From Gelidibacter salicanalis (GTDB lineage Bacteria > Bacteroidota > Bacteroidia > Flavobacteriales > Flavobacteriaceae), in contig NZ_JAEHJZ010000007.1 of NCBI RefSeq assembly GCF_016469035.1, positions 62,001 to 126,000 of the forward strand: a stretch of DNA of 64,000 nucleotides, given 5' to 3'. The notes under the pieces are model-generated. The model saw only the letters and a program-made list of their open reading frames with translations, ran no database searches and was not told the origin of the DNA. Positions 1-9,175 of the stretch are shown piece by piece; position 1 is the stretch's first letter; each line of letters starts with the position of its first letter. Made by a program: the position numbers and the translations under genes.

Positions 1-1466
1 TCAATCCAAATCACATCGCGATACTCACTGTCAATCAATGCCAAATCTGGGGTTGCTGACCCATCAAATTTTTCTGAGCCATCTTTTACCGCAGACACCG
101 TTCCTAAGAAAAACATCCGTCTGCGGCCAGCAATATCTTTTATATAAGGTCTGAATTCTACTGGCTTATTAACAGACCAATCATATTCCTTGCGAGACTC
201 AATTATTTTTAACGGCATTGCAGAAACGCCAGCATAACCTTGTTTCTTAGCAGCATGATCATAATAAAACAATTTATTCGTGCCGTCTGCAGGCACAAAT
301 ACACTATAGGTCAAACTGGTGCGCTCGTCTCCGATAGGCTCTAATCCGAACCAATGGTACAATCCGCTATAGGCCTTAGCATCCACCGACGAAAAATCAA
401 AATCGGTAACAAAAGGCTGCTGATTCTGATCTTCTGGCAAATCTGGAATTTTTACAGCGGTTTCCATTTTCCATGGTAACGGATCCGTAAATCCGCCTAA
501 GAATTTTAAGGACTCCGCTTGTAATCTGGATACTTTTTCAGATAGCGTGTTTTGTCTGGTTAAAAATGGATAATTTTTCATATTATCGGGGCTGACATAC
601 GTGCCTTTTCCAATTAAAACCCGCTCCATATAGTCGTTAAAATCGTGCTCGCCACTATCTATAATCATCACACCACCAAAAGTTGGATAAGGGAAAAAGA
701 AACCTTTCCACTTAATTAAGCTCACGACTTCCACCCATTTTCCGGAATCATTTTTCATATAAAAGGTATCGCCCGGCTCCATATTGAAGAGTTGCCAAAT
801 ATTGAAACGCTGCACCACTGCGTTATAGGTGTTTCTGCTAAATTTTAAAGATTCGCCAATAGAAAACGTTACTGGAATACGGTTCTCATTGGAGAATCGA
901 GGAAATGGTGATGTACTGGATACAGCAAAGACTTCCTCTGTATTCTCACTGATTTGCTGCATGGTATATTTCTCGGAAGGCTGGATAGCCATGGTCCATT
1001 TGTTTTCACCATCTACTCTTACCAAATGGGGTAAGGACACATCTTTAGTCTCTCCAACCGATTCGTTGGCCATTGAATAAATATTACGCAACGGTTGAAT
1101 GCGTTCATTTTGGGTAAGCGGCAATTCATTAATTTGAACTTTATTTAAGTTGTTAAATACATTGTAGGTTTTTACATAATCGTACATTTTAAAATGCCCG
1201 CCAATTATATATAACAGTCCAAAGAACAAAATCAACAAAGCTAAAATTCCGATGCGTCGTCCCACGCTGGCTGAGTTCCTAAAGCTTCGCAATCCGAAGA
1301 ACAACACCAAGCTTATCACGAGAATCACGAAAATATATTTCCTCATCCATAATAGAAATGGCTGGTAATCATCCCGAAGAAAAAACAGTAATAGCACCAA
1401 AACCAAGGCGGCAATAATGGTGATTGATTTTTGTCTACTCCCTCTATTCCAATAATTCTTTATCAT
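1..1466 (-). CDS. Large membrane protein of unknown function, partial (C-terminus outside window)
   Basis: The frame is open from an ATG at 1466 to the window edge, giving 488 codons with no stop. The N-terminus has three hydrophobic segments at about residues 14-30, 42-58 and 72-88. A long soluble region follows, rich in aromatic residues and beta-prone, with no motif I can name. After the third segment this region is probably on one face of the membrane. The gene is the last visible member of the minus-strand run that starts at 9001, and it follows the three-helix gene at 1540-2064 by 73 bases. I do not recognise the family. The stop codon and full length lie beyond base 1. Confidence 0.75.
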   Translation of the reverse strand, partial: MIKNYWNRGSRQKSITIIAALVLVLLLFFLRDDYQPFLLWMRKYIFVILVISLVLFFGLRSFRNSASVGRRIGILALLILFFGLLYIIGGHFKMYDYVKTYNVFNNLNKVQINELPLTQNERIQPLRNIYSMANESVGETKDVSLPHLVRVDGENKWTMAIQPSEKYTMQQISENTEEVFAVSSTSPFPRFSNENRIPVTFSIGESLKFSRNTYNAVVQRFNIWQLFNMEPGDTFYMKNDSGKWVEVVSLIKWKGFFFPYPTFGGVMIIDSGEHDFNDYMERVLIGKGTYVSPDNMKNYPFLTRQNTLSEKVSRLQAESLKFLGGFTDPLPWKMETAVKIPDLPEDQNQQPFVTDFDFSSVDAKAYSGLYHWFGLEPIGDERTSLTYSVFVPADGTNKLFYYDHAAKKQGYAGVSAMPLKIIESRKEYDWSVNKPVEFRPYIKDIAGRRRMFFLGTVSAVKDGSEKFDGSATPDLALIDSEYRDVIWI

Positions 1467-1539
1467 AATTACACTGTTCTTTTAATAAACTTAATTAAAA
1501 TATCAAACTCAAACCTCAGTCCTCATACCTCACACCTAT

Positions 1540-2064
1540 CTACATCAACCCTTTATCCTTCAATCGCTCTCTTGCGCTCTTTTTTGGTAAATTAGGATCT
1601 TCCTCTATTTCTTTTTTTGCTTCTTCTACTACTTTTGGCTCTCTAGTGGTAATATCCTGTATAAAATCACGCCCTTGATCGATGGCTTTATCAAATTTTT
1701 CTTCAACGGTATTACTATGCGCGTCGATTACTTTTTCAGATTTTAGCACAAATCCGCCAATATACGTACCTATAAGCGTCCCTACAATACTAGAAGCAAA
1801 GACTGAAATGGTAGCAATATCTATCGGAATTAAAAAACGTGCGACTACTATTCCTATCAAAAAAATCATGGTAATGAATACCAAGCGCAACAGGAATTTT
1901 TGTTGGTATAAGAATCCCTTTGGATCATCGGGCGACATCTGTAGGTTTTTGGAATACATCAACTTATTTAAAAAACGATACAGTCCGTTGCCTGTTGATT
2001 CTCGCCAATACAGCAAGATTCCGAATAAAATTGAACCTATGAAAACGATGATTTCTAGTGTCAT
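1540..2064 (-). CDS. Small three-helix membrane protein, unknown function
   Basis: A 174-residue protein with hydrophobic segments at about residues 4-20, 59-80 and 84-107. The charged C-terminal tail (from about 115) is predicted to be helical and rich in Glu and Lys, and it ends in a basic stretch. The segment between the last two helices is glycine-rich (GTLIGTYIGGF), typical of tight helix packing. It sits in the minus-strand run with the AAA+ ATPase and coiled-coil genes, so it may anchor that complex to the membrane; this is inference. It matches no family I can name. Confidence 0.75.
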   Translation of the reverse strand: MTLEIIVFIGSILFGILLYWRESTGNGLYRFLNKLMYSKNLQMSPDDPKGFLYQQKFLLRLVFITMIFLIGIVVARFLIPIDIATISVFASSIVGTLIGTYIGGFVLKSEKVIDAHSNTVEEKFDKAIDQGRDFIQDITTREPKVVEEAKKEIEEDPNLPKKSARERLKDKGLM

Positions 2065-2104
2065 TATGTTGTGTTTTTAATGCTTAATAGGTTAATAATA
2101 CTAC

Positions 2105-2284
2105 AACCCTTCCGTCTTTAGGCTCTTTCCTGAGCCTAAATCCACCTTCCCTTATTAAGGGAAGGAATTTTTGTGATTGTTACTTTATAATAAGCTTATA
2201 AATTCATAAATAATTAAAGCTTCTCCTCCTTTTTAAGGAGGAGTGGATTCAGTTTCAGTAAAGAAACTGAAGACGAGGTGGTTA
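2105..2284. repeat. Pair of palindromic repeat elements, head to head
   Basis: Two elements of one family lie in opposite orientation, about 2105-2170 (minus) and 2219-2284 (plus). Each reads hairpin, then TGGATT, then a second hairpin, then an AGACG-GGTGGTT-type tail. The hairpins have different sequences but the same architecture: CCTTCCCTT/AAGGGAAGG and TAGGCTC/GAGCCTA in the first copy, TCCTCCTT/AAGGAGGA and AGTTTC/GAAACT in the second. The same pair recurs at 6262-6390 with the other mutual orientation. The layout resembles REP/BIME elements. No transposase is near. Confidence 0.75.
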
Positions 2285-2333
2285 ATTTCCAAAATATAAA
2301 CCTTCCCACTCCCATAAAATTAGTCTATAAAAC

Positions 2334-3569
2334 TTAAATATTGTTACGAATCGTCGCAATAACCCAATCTTTCAATGAATTCTCCCAAGTCTCATAGTTT
2401 TTATAAAACAACTCCTTATCATACCAATACAGAAAAAGGACATCCAATGGCGCGATATTAACTAACAATTTCCAGATTAAATCCTGATGCTTCACGTGTA
2501 ATGATGAATGAGGTTCATTTATTCCTTCAAAAAGTTCAACATCAACAATATCTGCCAGTTTATGCTGATTACTAATTTCCATCTTATCCAGATACAGTTC
2601 AACACCCATTACTTTTTTCCGATCTTCGATTGACAATTTGTTCAAATATCCCTTAAATAACACATTGTCTTCCAAAATATCTATGATAGGATGTGGTGTG
2701 TTTTTTAAATACTTAGCTAACATAAATTTTTTGATCCGGTCATAACGTGGAGTTTTTACAACGGCATCTAAATCATATGCAACAATTAGGTGATCGCGCA
2801 ATTTATCCATCAATTCTGGTTGTGAAATATGATAGATCAACACATCATAAGTTGTATCCATAATCGCTTCCTTATGCCACTTTTCATCTTGAAAAACCAC
2901 GATTGGTGTAATAAAATCGCGCAATACAAAAACACCTCCAAAAGCTTTAGTGTAAAAGGAATCTGTAGTAAAATATAATTCTGGAAGCTCTAGATTGCGA
3001 TGCCTTAAATCGCCATAAGTTTGAGCAGAGTCCAATAATTGTTGATGCAAGCCTTCATCAATAAAATTATGACCCTGTTTGAATTTATCAATTAATTCAA
3101 ATTGCTGCATTTGGACTTTATCCAAATTATTAATCAGCTTGAACGTAATGGAAATATCTCCATATTTTAAGACATCCAAAGGCTCATAAAACGCATCAAT
3201 GTGCTGATCAAAGTGCACACAAATGGCGCAATCTCTAGTAATATCATTAATTTTATCGCCATGAGTTCTAAACACATGCTGCATCATTTCCCGATCGAAT
3301 GTATGAAACGGCACATAGACCGGCTTTCCTTTTTGCAACGGGGTAATGATAATAGCATTCGGATTGGCTTCACCGTTATTCAAATAATGGATTTCCTGCT
3401 TCTCTTCAGCAATTTCAGGGCTCCAACCAATTCCATCGATAGAAAAATTAGTGAGCTTTGTTTCCGTAAACCCTAATATTTTAAGGCACTGATTGTAACG
3501 CTCAACCAATTTCCCGCTGATGGGAATGAGTTCATCTCTATATAAATGTGCTGCTTTTAATTTTTCCAT
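2334..3569 (-). CDS. Conserved-looking soluble protein, unknown function
   Basis: A 411-residue protein without a signal peptide or membrane segment, so probably cytoplasmic. The sequence is acidic, rich in His, Asp and aromatic residues, and mixed alpha/beta, with no P-loop, HTH or other motif I can name. The C-terminal third looks helical. It lies 59 bases downstream of the Nudix gene and upstream of the two membrane protein genes, in the same minus-strand run. It may be a partner of the AAA+ ATPase system, which is inference from position only. The start ATG at 3569 directly precedes a Lys/Ala-rich segment and no better start is visible. Confidence 0.7.
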   Translation of the reverse strand: MEKLKAAHLYRDELIPISGKLVERYNQCLKILGFTETKLTNFSIDGIGWSPEIAEEKQEIHYLNNGEANPNAIIITPLQKGKPVYVPFHTFDREMMQHVFRTHGDKINDITRDCAICVHFDQHIDAFYEPLDVLKYGDISITFKLINNLDKVQMQQFELIDKFKQGHNFIDEGLHQQLLDSAQTYGDLRHRNLELPELYFTTDSFYTKAFGGVFVLRDFITPIVVFQDEKWHKEAIMDTTYDVLIYHISQPELMDKLRDHLIVAYDLDAVVKTPRYDRIKKFMLAKYLKNTPHPIIDILEDNVLFKGYLNKLSIEDRKKVMGVELYLDKMEISNQHKLADIVDVELFEGINEPHSSLHVKHQDLIWKLLVNIAPLDVLFLYWYDKELFYKNYETWENSLKDWVIATIRNNI

Positions 3570-3628
3570 TAAAAAATTTCAATGTAATTATTTTTCCTGT
3601 TGAGTTTCGTTTCTCTATTCTCTTCTCT

Positions 3629-4228
3629 CTATTCTCCATTCTTTTTTCCAAGCAAACTATGTATATGTGCATACTGCAACAACATAATGGTTTTTGCATC
3701 TTGAATTTCTGTCGATTCAATCATTTTTAAAGCTTTAGAGAAGGGTAGCTCCATCACTTCAATTTCTTCGTGTTCACTTGCAATTCCTCCTCCTCCATTG
3801 ACTTTCATGTCGGCGGAATACGGTGCCACAAATAAATACATTTTTTCAGTTAAAGCCCCGGGAGATGTATATGCTTCCATCACCTTTTTAACTTCCTGTA
3901 TTCTGTAACCAACTTCCTCTTCCACCTCTCTTATTATTGTAGATTCTGGCGAATCCTTATCATCAATAGCGCCAGCACAGACTTCAATAGACATACCATC
4001 TTCTTTTTTTGTTTGGTAAATAGGCATCCGAAATTGTCGTGTTAAAATAACTGTACCTTTTTCCGGATTGTACAATAAAATTCCGGTGCCATGGCCACGA
4101 TCATAACTTTCACGAGAGACACGCTTCCATGAGCCGTTTTTAAATTGATAATCATAATTGATTTCTGACAAGGTTGCCCAAGCTTTAGAAAGTGTTTTAA
4201 TATGAATATTTTTTATGTTGTCTAACAT
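3629..4228 (-). CDS. nudK: Nudix hydrolase, NudK-like (GDP-mannose pyrophosphatase type)
   Basis: A 199-residue protein, close to the usual length of about 190 for the NudK family, which hydrolyses GDP-mannose and related nucleotide sugars to GMP and the sugar phosphate. The Nudix box is at about residues 96-118: G-x5-D-x7-REVEEEVGY. The usual first Glu is Asp, while the metal-binding REVEEE core is intact. The family context is also present: YDRGHGTGILLYNP before the box, TRQFRMP, and SPGALTE plus a GGGG loop after it. The gene is 31 bases downstream of the AAA+ ATPase gene and in its run. Whether it serves that system or just shares the transcript is unknown. The symbol is a family assignment. 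Confidence 0.85.
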   Translation of the reverse strand: MLDNIKNIHIKTLSKAWATLSEINYDYQFKNGSWKRVSRESYDRGHGTGILLYNPEKGTVILTRQFRMPIYQTKKEDGMSIEVCAGAIDDKDSPESTIIREVEEEVGYRIQEVKKVMEAYTSPGALTEKMYLFVAPYSADMKVNGGGGIASEHEEIEVMELPFSKALKMIESTEIQDAKTIMLLQYAHIHSLLGKKNGE

Positions 4229-4259
4229 TCTATAAATTTTGTCTGATTAGGTTTTGTTT

Positions 4260-6218
4260 TTAACTATCAAATTTGCGACGTGCTGTCAATTCGATGTTGA
4301 GGTCGTTGACTCTAGATTCCACTTGGCGTTTGAAATCAGTATCTGCAATTGTTGCTACGTTGTCTAAATACCGCACCACTTCCTGACGTCTTATTTCAGA
4401 AAAATCGAGACCTTTCATATTGGCACGCATCAATTCTTGGAGCATATTAAATTTGGTATTATAATCTTGTTTAAAATAAACTTCTGGATTATCAAACCAC
4501 GAGGCTTCCAAATCAAAATCGGTTAGACGCAATGAAATGGCCGATTGGATATTCCGAACGTCCCTCGACGAAAAGAATGGAAACACACGCTGCATTTCCT
4601 TATATAAATTGGCATAAAACTGATGTTCATTGGTTTGGAATTGGCTTTCCACTTGGTCATAAACTGCATGGACACGCTCTTCTGAAGGTTTACCGACAGA
4701 TTTCAGAATCTCTCCCATGTTTTTTGCCAAACCTTGATCTTGGAGATACTGATACTGCTCCGGATTTTTCATGTTTACAAAACCAGGCATCGTGTTTTGT
4801 AACTTACGCCACCATAAATGATCCTGATCTAAAAAGTCGTGTTCCGTCTGTGCGCCATCAATTTTAAATCGGCCTTGAACACGGGAAATCACCGCCTTAT
4901 CCAACATTTCTGGTAAATTGGTAAATAATCCGATGGCACTATTTCCATAATTTACGGCATAGGCCCCTTCGGTATATCTTAAAAACACGCCAATCACTTC
5001 TTTTACACCAGCCGACACACCTTGTGCTGTACGCTCCTGCAAGTTGTTCTCTGCGTCATCAATAGGTGCAAAAATCAGTTTTGTAGGATCTTGCATCGGT
5101 TTCATCCATTCCACCATCTTTTCAGCAGAACCACCTTGAAATGTCGAAATTAAGGTATCTGGCATGGGATGGAATAGAAATGGCAGCTCCAAATGGTCAC
5201 AATATTCTTTTAATCGTGTCGCGATGGCTGCGATGAGCATACTTTTTCCTGTTCCCGGAATTCCATAGCCCATAAAAACTGGCATAAACCCGCCCAACTC
5301 CTGAAACGGATTCTTTTTTGCCGTAAAATCGTAACTCAACATACGCTCAGTCAATCGGCGGGCGAAATGCTTGGCATCTTTATTTCCAACAATCTGCTCA
5401 AACTGAATTTTATTAAACGCGACACTTTTGGCGGCTCCTGCAAACACATTGGTCCAGCCAGAAATCGCAAATTCAGAATGTTCCAACTTATAGGTTCTGT
5501 CCAAAATGGTTTCCTGATGTTCCAAAGTTGATTTCCGCATTTGGATTTCGTCGATCAACGCTTCAAAAAACACGACTGTAAAATCGGCTACATCTTTATC
5601 ACTTTTAATGATATCTGGATGCCCTAAATACTTGTCATAATAAAATAAGATACACGCCACACCTTTTAAGGGCGACAATAAGGAAATCTCAGGAATACCC
5701 GCGAACTTTTGTTTCATAACGCTTAAATCGTCAGAAGCATACGGTTTTAGGTTGTGTAAAATATGATAAGCGACTGAAAACAACATGAACGCAGTTGCCG
5801 TGTGCATTTTGCTTTCGTATTCCCGTTTACCCATACTGTCCAAGGACGCTTTGCGCTCATTTAAGCTGGACAATCCTGACGCATCATAATAACTATCTTT
5901 AATCCACACGCCCAGCGTCAAACCTTCCTGAACAGCGTATAAGGTTTGATTGAGCAACACAGGAATTGCAATAGAATCTGGCAACAAACGTTTTTTAAGC
6001 TCTAAAATAGTTTTGGAAACAGCCGTTGTTTCTGCTACATTAGAACCGTTGTTAGCTCGAGAAAGATACAGGAGAATCGATTCCTCTTTAGCATCCTTAT
6101 CTTTGTTTTTGGCGCGTTGCCCTTGCTCCCATTGGATACTTTTAAGGTACGATGCTGCTTCATCGCGAAGCATATCGAGTTCGTTCTGTTTTATTGGGAA
6201 TGTTGAGTTTTGTTGCAT
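4260..6218 (-). CDS. AAA+ ATPase, divergent, unknown function
   Basis: A 652-residue protein with a helical N-terminal region of about 300 residues, a single AAA+ domain and a helical C-terminus. The Walker A motif is at about 317-326 (GYGIPGTGKS). The Walker B region is at about 381-391 (LIFAPIDDAEN), with Asp-Asp where most AAA+ proteins have Asp-Glu. A sensor-1-like LFTNLPE is at about 431 and a possible arginine finger, ISRVQGRF, at about 444. Such ATPases usually act as hexameric remodellers. Its neighbours are a coiled-coil protein, two unknown soluble proteins, a Nudix hydrolase and two membrane proteins on the same strand. The substrate is unknown. Confidence 0.85.
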   Translation of the reverse strand: MQQNSTFPIKQNELDMLRDEAASYLKSIQWEQGQRAKNKDKDAKEESILLYLSRANNGSNVAETTAVSKTILELKKRLLPDSIAIPVLLNQTLYAVQEGLTLGVWIKDSYYDASGLSSLNERKASLDSMGKREYESKMHTATAFMLFSVAYHILHNLKPYASDDLSVMKQKFAGIPEISLLSPLKGVACILFYYDKYLGHPDIIKSDKDVADFTVVFFEALIDEIQMRKSTLEHQETILDRTYKLEHSEFAISGWTNVFAGAAKSVAFNKIQFEQIVGNKDAKHFARRLTERMLSYDFTAKKNPFQELGGFMPVFMGYGIPGTGKSMLIAAIATRLKEYCDHLELPFLFHPMPDTLISTFQGGSAEKMVEWMKPMQDPTKLIFAPIDDAENNLQERTAQGVSAGVKEVIGVFLRYTEGAYAVNYGNSAIGLFTNLPEMLDKAVISRVQGRFKIDGAQTEHDFLDQDHLWWRKLQNTMPGFVNMKNPEQYQYLQDQGLAKNMGEILKSVGKPSEERVHAVYDQVESQFQTNEHQFYANLYKEMQRVFPFFSSRDVRNIQSAISLRLTDFDLEASWFDNPEVYFKQDYNTKFNMLQELMRANMKGLDFSEIRRQEVVRYLDNVATIADTDFKRQVESRVNDLNIELTARRKFDS

Positions 6219-6261
6219 ATTCTATTATAATGCGAGTTTATACTTTAACGTTCATTACTAA

Positions 6262-6390
6262 TTCTCCTCCTTTTAAAGGAGGAGTGGATTCAGTTTTGGT
6301 AAAAACTGAAGACGAGGTGGTTATTCAACCCTTCCGTCTTAAATTCCTTAACTGGAATTTAATCCACCTTCCCTTTTTAGGGAAGGAATT
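6262..6390. repeat. Pair of palindromic repeat elements, tail to tail
   Basis: A second copy of the two-element repeat described at 2105-2284, with the plus-oriented element at about 6262-6322 and the minus-oriented one at about 6329-6390. The GGTGGTT tails face each other. Hairpins are TCCTCCTT/AAAGGAGGA, CAGTTTT/AAAACTG, AAATTCC/GGAATTT and CTTCCCT/AGGGAAG. Stem sequences differ from the first locus, but both arms have changed together, so base pairing is kept. It fills the gap between the AAA+ gene and the preceding gene. Confidence 0.75.
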
Positions 6391-6391
6391 T

Positions 6392-7453
6392 TTATAGTTT
6401 ACTTATCTGCAAATCCGCAATCTGAATAGGTGGCTTTGCCAATCCATTCATAATTTCCGGTCTTTTGCTATACAATAATTGAATGATACGATGCGGGGCC
6501 AAAACATAACTCTTATTGACGGGTTGATTCCATTTTTGTAAGGTTTGTTTTGAGAAATAACCGCCTTCTGTAAATTCACTTCCGGAAGTCACGTCATCAA
6601 TTTTCAGAGATAAGGCATAGGATTCCAAGGGAACATCTTTTGCTGCGATACTTTCTAGAATAGTATGCGTGATCAGGTTTTCATCTTTGGCAAAAACGTT
6701 ATGGAAAGGCCCTAAATCGATACGTTTGATGTGTTTTGGTTTGACATCTTTTAACTTCCTGTCAATTCCGTAAGCCATAACATCCAAATTCATATCTCTA
6801 TCGGCAGTGGTTTTAAGCACCTCATAAATCATTTCTTTACTGGCGTCTATGGTATGGCCTTCAAAATCGAAATACATATAGCATACAAAAGGTCGGTTGC
6901 AACCCACATCAAAGAAACTCCAGCTGGTCATGAACTCACCTACTGCACCTTCCGGTGCTTTTATTATTTTACCTTGAACAAACCGATTGAAAATAAATTT
7001 TTGTTCAACAGACGTGTAATACACAATGGAAGCCGCTTGAAACAACTTAGTCCTACTAACAGGTCCTTTCTTTCTTAAAAGAGTATCCAAAAACTCTTCT
7101 TGCAGTTCACTGACATCTTTAAGTTTATTGACGTAATTCTCTTTTAAAGACAAGTCGTTAAACAGATAACGGAACTCCAAATAATTAGGAAAACCAGATT
7201 CAGTTAAATCTACTTTCATATGCTCCTCTTCATCATACATGTATTTGACACGCATGGCTTCAATAGAATACAAGAGCAAATCAGCATATTGTTTAAAAAA
7301 AATAATTTCTTGTGTGGTACATAATTGATTGTATTGCGCAGTTACAATTAATTCCTTTAAAGCAAAATCGACCATTTTATGATAGAACACATACTGCGAC
7401 TTGGAATCGAGGTAGGCAGAATCTAATGGTGTTACAATGTGATTAATGGACAC
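6392..7453 (-). CDS. Soluble protein of unknown function in the AAA+ gene run
   Basis: A 353-residue protein with no signal peptide or membrane segment. The N-terminal half is predicted mostly helical (about 20-170), and the C-terminal half mixes strand and helix around a Cys/aromatic-rich stretch near residues 185-200. I see no catalytic signature. It follows the coiled-coil gene by about 200 bases, which hold a separate repeat element, and precedes the AAA+ ATPase. The conserved placement between these two suggests an adaptor, which is inference. The start ATG at 7453 is the first in frame. Confidence 0.7.
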   Translation of the reverse strand: MSINHIVTPLDSAYLDSKSQYVFYHKMVDFALKELIVTAQYNQLCTTQEIIFFKQYADLLLYSIEAMRVKYMYDEEEHMKVDLTESGFPNYLEFRYLFNDLSLKENYVNKLKDVSELQEEFLDTLLRKKGPVSRTKLFQAASIVYYTSVEQKFIFNRFVQGKIIKAPEGAVGEFMTSWSFFDVGCNRPFVCYMYFDFEGHTIDASKEMIYEVLKTTADRDMNLDVMAYGIDRKLKDVKPKHIKRIDLGPFHNVFAKDENLITHTILESIAAKDVPLESYALSLKIDDVTSGSEFTEGGYFSKQTLQKWNQPVNKSYVLAPHRIIQLLYSKRPEIMNGLAKPPIQIADLQISKL

Positions 7454-7514
7454 TTTTATATAGTTAAAATGATTATAGAAGACTTATCAATGAGCACCTA
7501 AACCTTGTTTTGAA

Positions 7515-7625
7515 TCTGTATTTGCGTTAAGGGTTGCAGCGGCATCCTTTTTTCTTTTTCAGAAAAAAGATACAGCGGAAAACCTGACCACGCTTTTTTG
7601 CGTGGGAACGCCCAAATTAAAACAT
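7515..7625. repeat. Intergenic repeat with hairpins
   Basis: A non-coding segment with a perfect 6-bp hairpin CCACGC-TTTTTT-GCGTGG at 7588-7605 and a weaker CTTTTT/AAAAAG hairpin upstream. The wording GCAGCGGCATCC...ACAGCGGAAAACC recalls an intergenic repeat I associate with Flavobacteriaceae, which I could not check. An ORF that spans it is a by-product of this repeat. Confidence 0.45.
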
Positions 7626-7657
7626 CTGAACTTTTAAGCAGATAGATTGATATCCTC

Positions 7658-9001
7658 TTAAGATAACAGTTCGTCACCTGTGTTCTCAGGTTTTGGAGTT
7701 GGTTTGGCAGCCTCAGGAGTTTCTGAAGGTTTGGTGGCATCTGCCTTATAGTAATCTTCAAAAATCTCTTTCATGTCAATGCCATAACGCTCTGCAAAAT
7801 TCTTCTGGATGTCACTGTCTTTAGCACGAATTTCCTGTAAAGCTTCAGCATAACTGCTGTACACGCCTTGCATCACTTTTTCGTGCACTGGAATGTTTTC
7901 CATCATTTCCTGACGCGCTTTGGCACTTGCAGTATGCATTGAGGCTAAAGTTTCGCCAATATGCTCATCAGTCTTCACTCCCAAATGTTCTAAAATAGCT
8001 GCAAATTCCTGGTCTGTACGCGCTTTTAATGCAACCACATACCCGTCATAATACTTCAATCGTTCTTCCGTATCACTTTTTAATTTGGCACGGTGGGTTT
8101 GTAAATTGCTGCGTAAAGAGGTTAAGACTTTAATGGTCAGATTATGTTTGTGTACAAAACTGTCCTTACTCGCCGCCAAAGTGGTGTACGCATTTTTGAG
8201 GCCTTCCAATTCTTCAATTTTTTGCTCTAGCGTGGTCACTTTACCAACAGCTTGTGCATAATTAGCCGATTGCTTGTCTACAATTTCCTCTAACTCCTGA
8301 CGTGCTTGTCTTAAAAGCGCATAATTCTCATCGAGCTTTCCTTCTACCTCTTTCTTCTTTTCTAAAGCTCGCGTATGATTTTTGGTAGCTTCAACAATAG
8401 CCACTTGAAGTTTATCTTCAACTTCTTTGATTTCAACTTCTCGGTTTTTTAAGCGAGAAACTGCTGCTTGACTTTTAAACGACAGTTCGCTTAAGAGGGT
8501 TTGTACATCAGCACTTTCAATACGCTCCTGAAACAAGGCTTTTGCTTTATTATCTGCTCCTGCCCTTATTTTTTCAGCTTCCTTAAATTCTTGCTCCTCT
8601 TTTTTAATTCTGCTCTTACGTCCCCATAGGTTATTCCACCAGGTGTCTGGCTTATTGCGCGCATCTTCCAATTCAATTCGGGCACGTTCCAAGGCTTTTT
8701 GAGCTTCGTCAATAACACGTTGCTCATCGGGATTCAGCGAAGAGAATTTTTCAAATATGATCCCAACTTCATCTTGATAATCGGTCAAATCTTTAATAGC
8801 ATCCAACAAAGTTGTTCTGTCCTTTTCTGCCATATGGACCACATCATCCAATGTGGCATTGAGAATTTTTTGGCGCGATTGCGGATCATCTTCTTGAGCC
8901 AATTTAGATTTCATGGTGTCAATTGCTTTCCCCCAATTGACATCTACTTTTCCTGTTTTTTCGTTGGAATTGGTTTCTAATAAATCAAAATCATCAGACA
9001 T
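7658..9001 (-). CDS. Long coiled-coil protein, first gene of the AAA+ run
   Basis: A 447-residue, highly charged helical protein. Heptad-like coiled coil runs from about residue 75 to 320, with an Arg/Lys- and Trp-containing hinge near 125-145 (DTWWNNLWGRKSRIKKEE). The C-terminus is a low-complexity Pro/Thr/Glu-rich tail (about 420-445). There is no signal peptide. It loosely resembles TelA-like toxic-anion resistance proteins in being an all-helical cytoplasmic protein, but I cannot support that assignment. It is the promoter-proximal gene of the minus-strand run. A structural or scaffold role for the ATPase is possible. Confidence 0.75.
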   Translation of the reverse strand: MSDDFDLLETNSNEKTGKVDVNWGKAIDTMKSKLAQEDDPQSRQKILNATLDDVVHMAEKDRTTLLDAIKDLTDYQDEVGIIFEKFSSLNPDEQRVIDEAQKALERARIELEDARNKPDTWWNNLWGRKSRIKKEEQEFKEAEKIRAGADNKAKALFQERIESADVQTLLSELSFKSQAAVSRLKNREVEIKEVEDKLQVAIVEATKNHTRALEKKKEVEGKLDENYALLRQARQELEEIVDKQSANYAQAVGKVTTLEQKIEELEGLKNAYTTLAASKDSFVHKHNLTIKVLTSLRSNLQTHRAKLKSDTEERLKYYDGYVVALKARTDQEFAAILEHLGVKTDEHIGETLASMHTASAKARQEMMENIPVHEKVMQGVYSSYAEALQEIRAKDSDIQKNFAERYGIDMKEIFEDYYKADATKPSETPEAAKPTPKPENTGDELLS

Positions 9002-9112
9002 ATGGTAATTTTTTTAGTGCGTTGGACATATTTTTAGTGAGTACAATTTCGTTAAAAAATATCGGTTTGAAGATTATTACTCCTTAAATTATTGGTAGTG
9101 ATTTTTACAAAA

Positions 9113-9139
9113 TTGTTACACCCTTCTGTAATATGTTTG
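9113..9139 (+). promoter_or_regulatory. Bacteroidota-type promoter for the MBL-fold lipoprotein gene
   Basis: A -7 element TATGTTTG (matching TAnnTTTG) is at 9132-9139 and a TTG -33 element at 9113-9115. The 16-base spacer is slightly short for the phylum. The start codon is 36 bases downstream. An upstream in-frame start at 9092 would lie before this promoter, so it is rejected. Confidence 0.55.
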
Positions 9140-9175
9140 AAAGTCAGTATCTTTAAGCAAACAAAAACGTATAAA

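Noticed and set aside
7498-7761. Minus-strand ORF that runs through the repeat and the end of the coiled-coil gene
   Set aside because: It overlaps the coiled-coil gene in another frame and half of it is repeat sequence.
7658-9001. TelA-like tellurite resistance protein
   Set aside because: Only the all-helical character fits; I cannot show the family's conserved positions.
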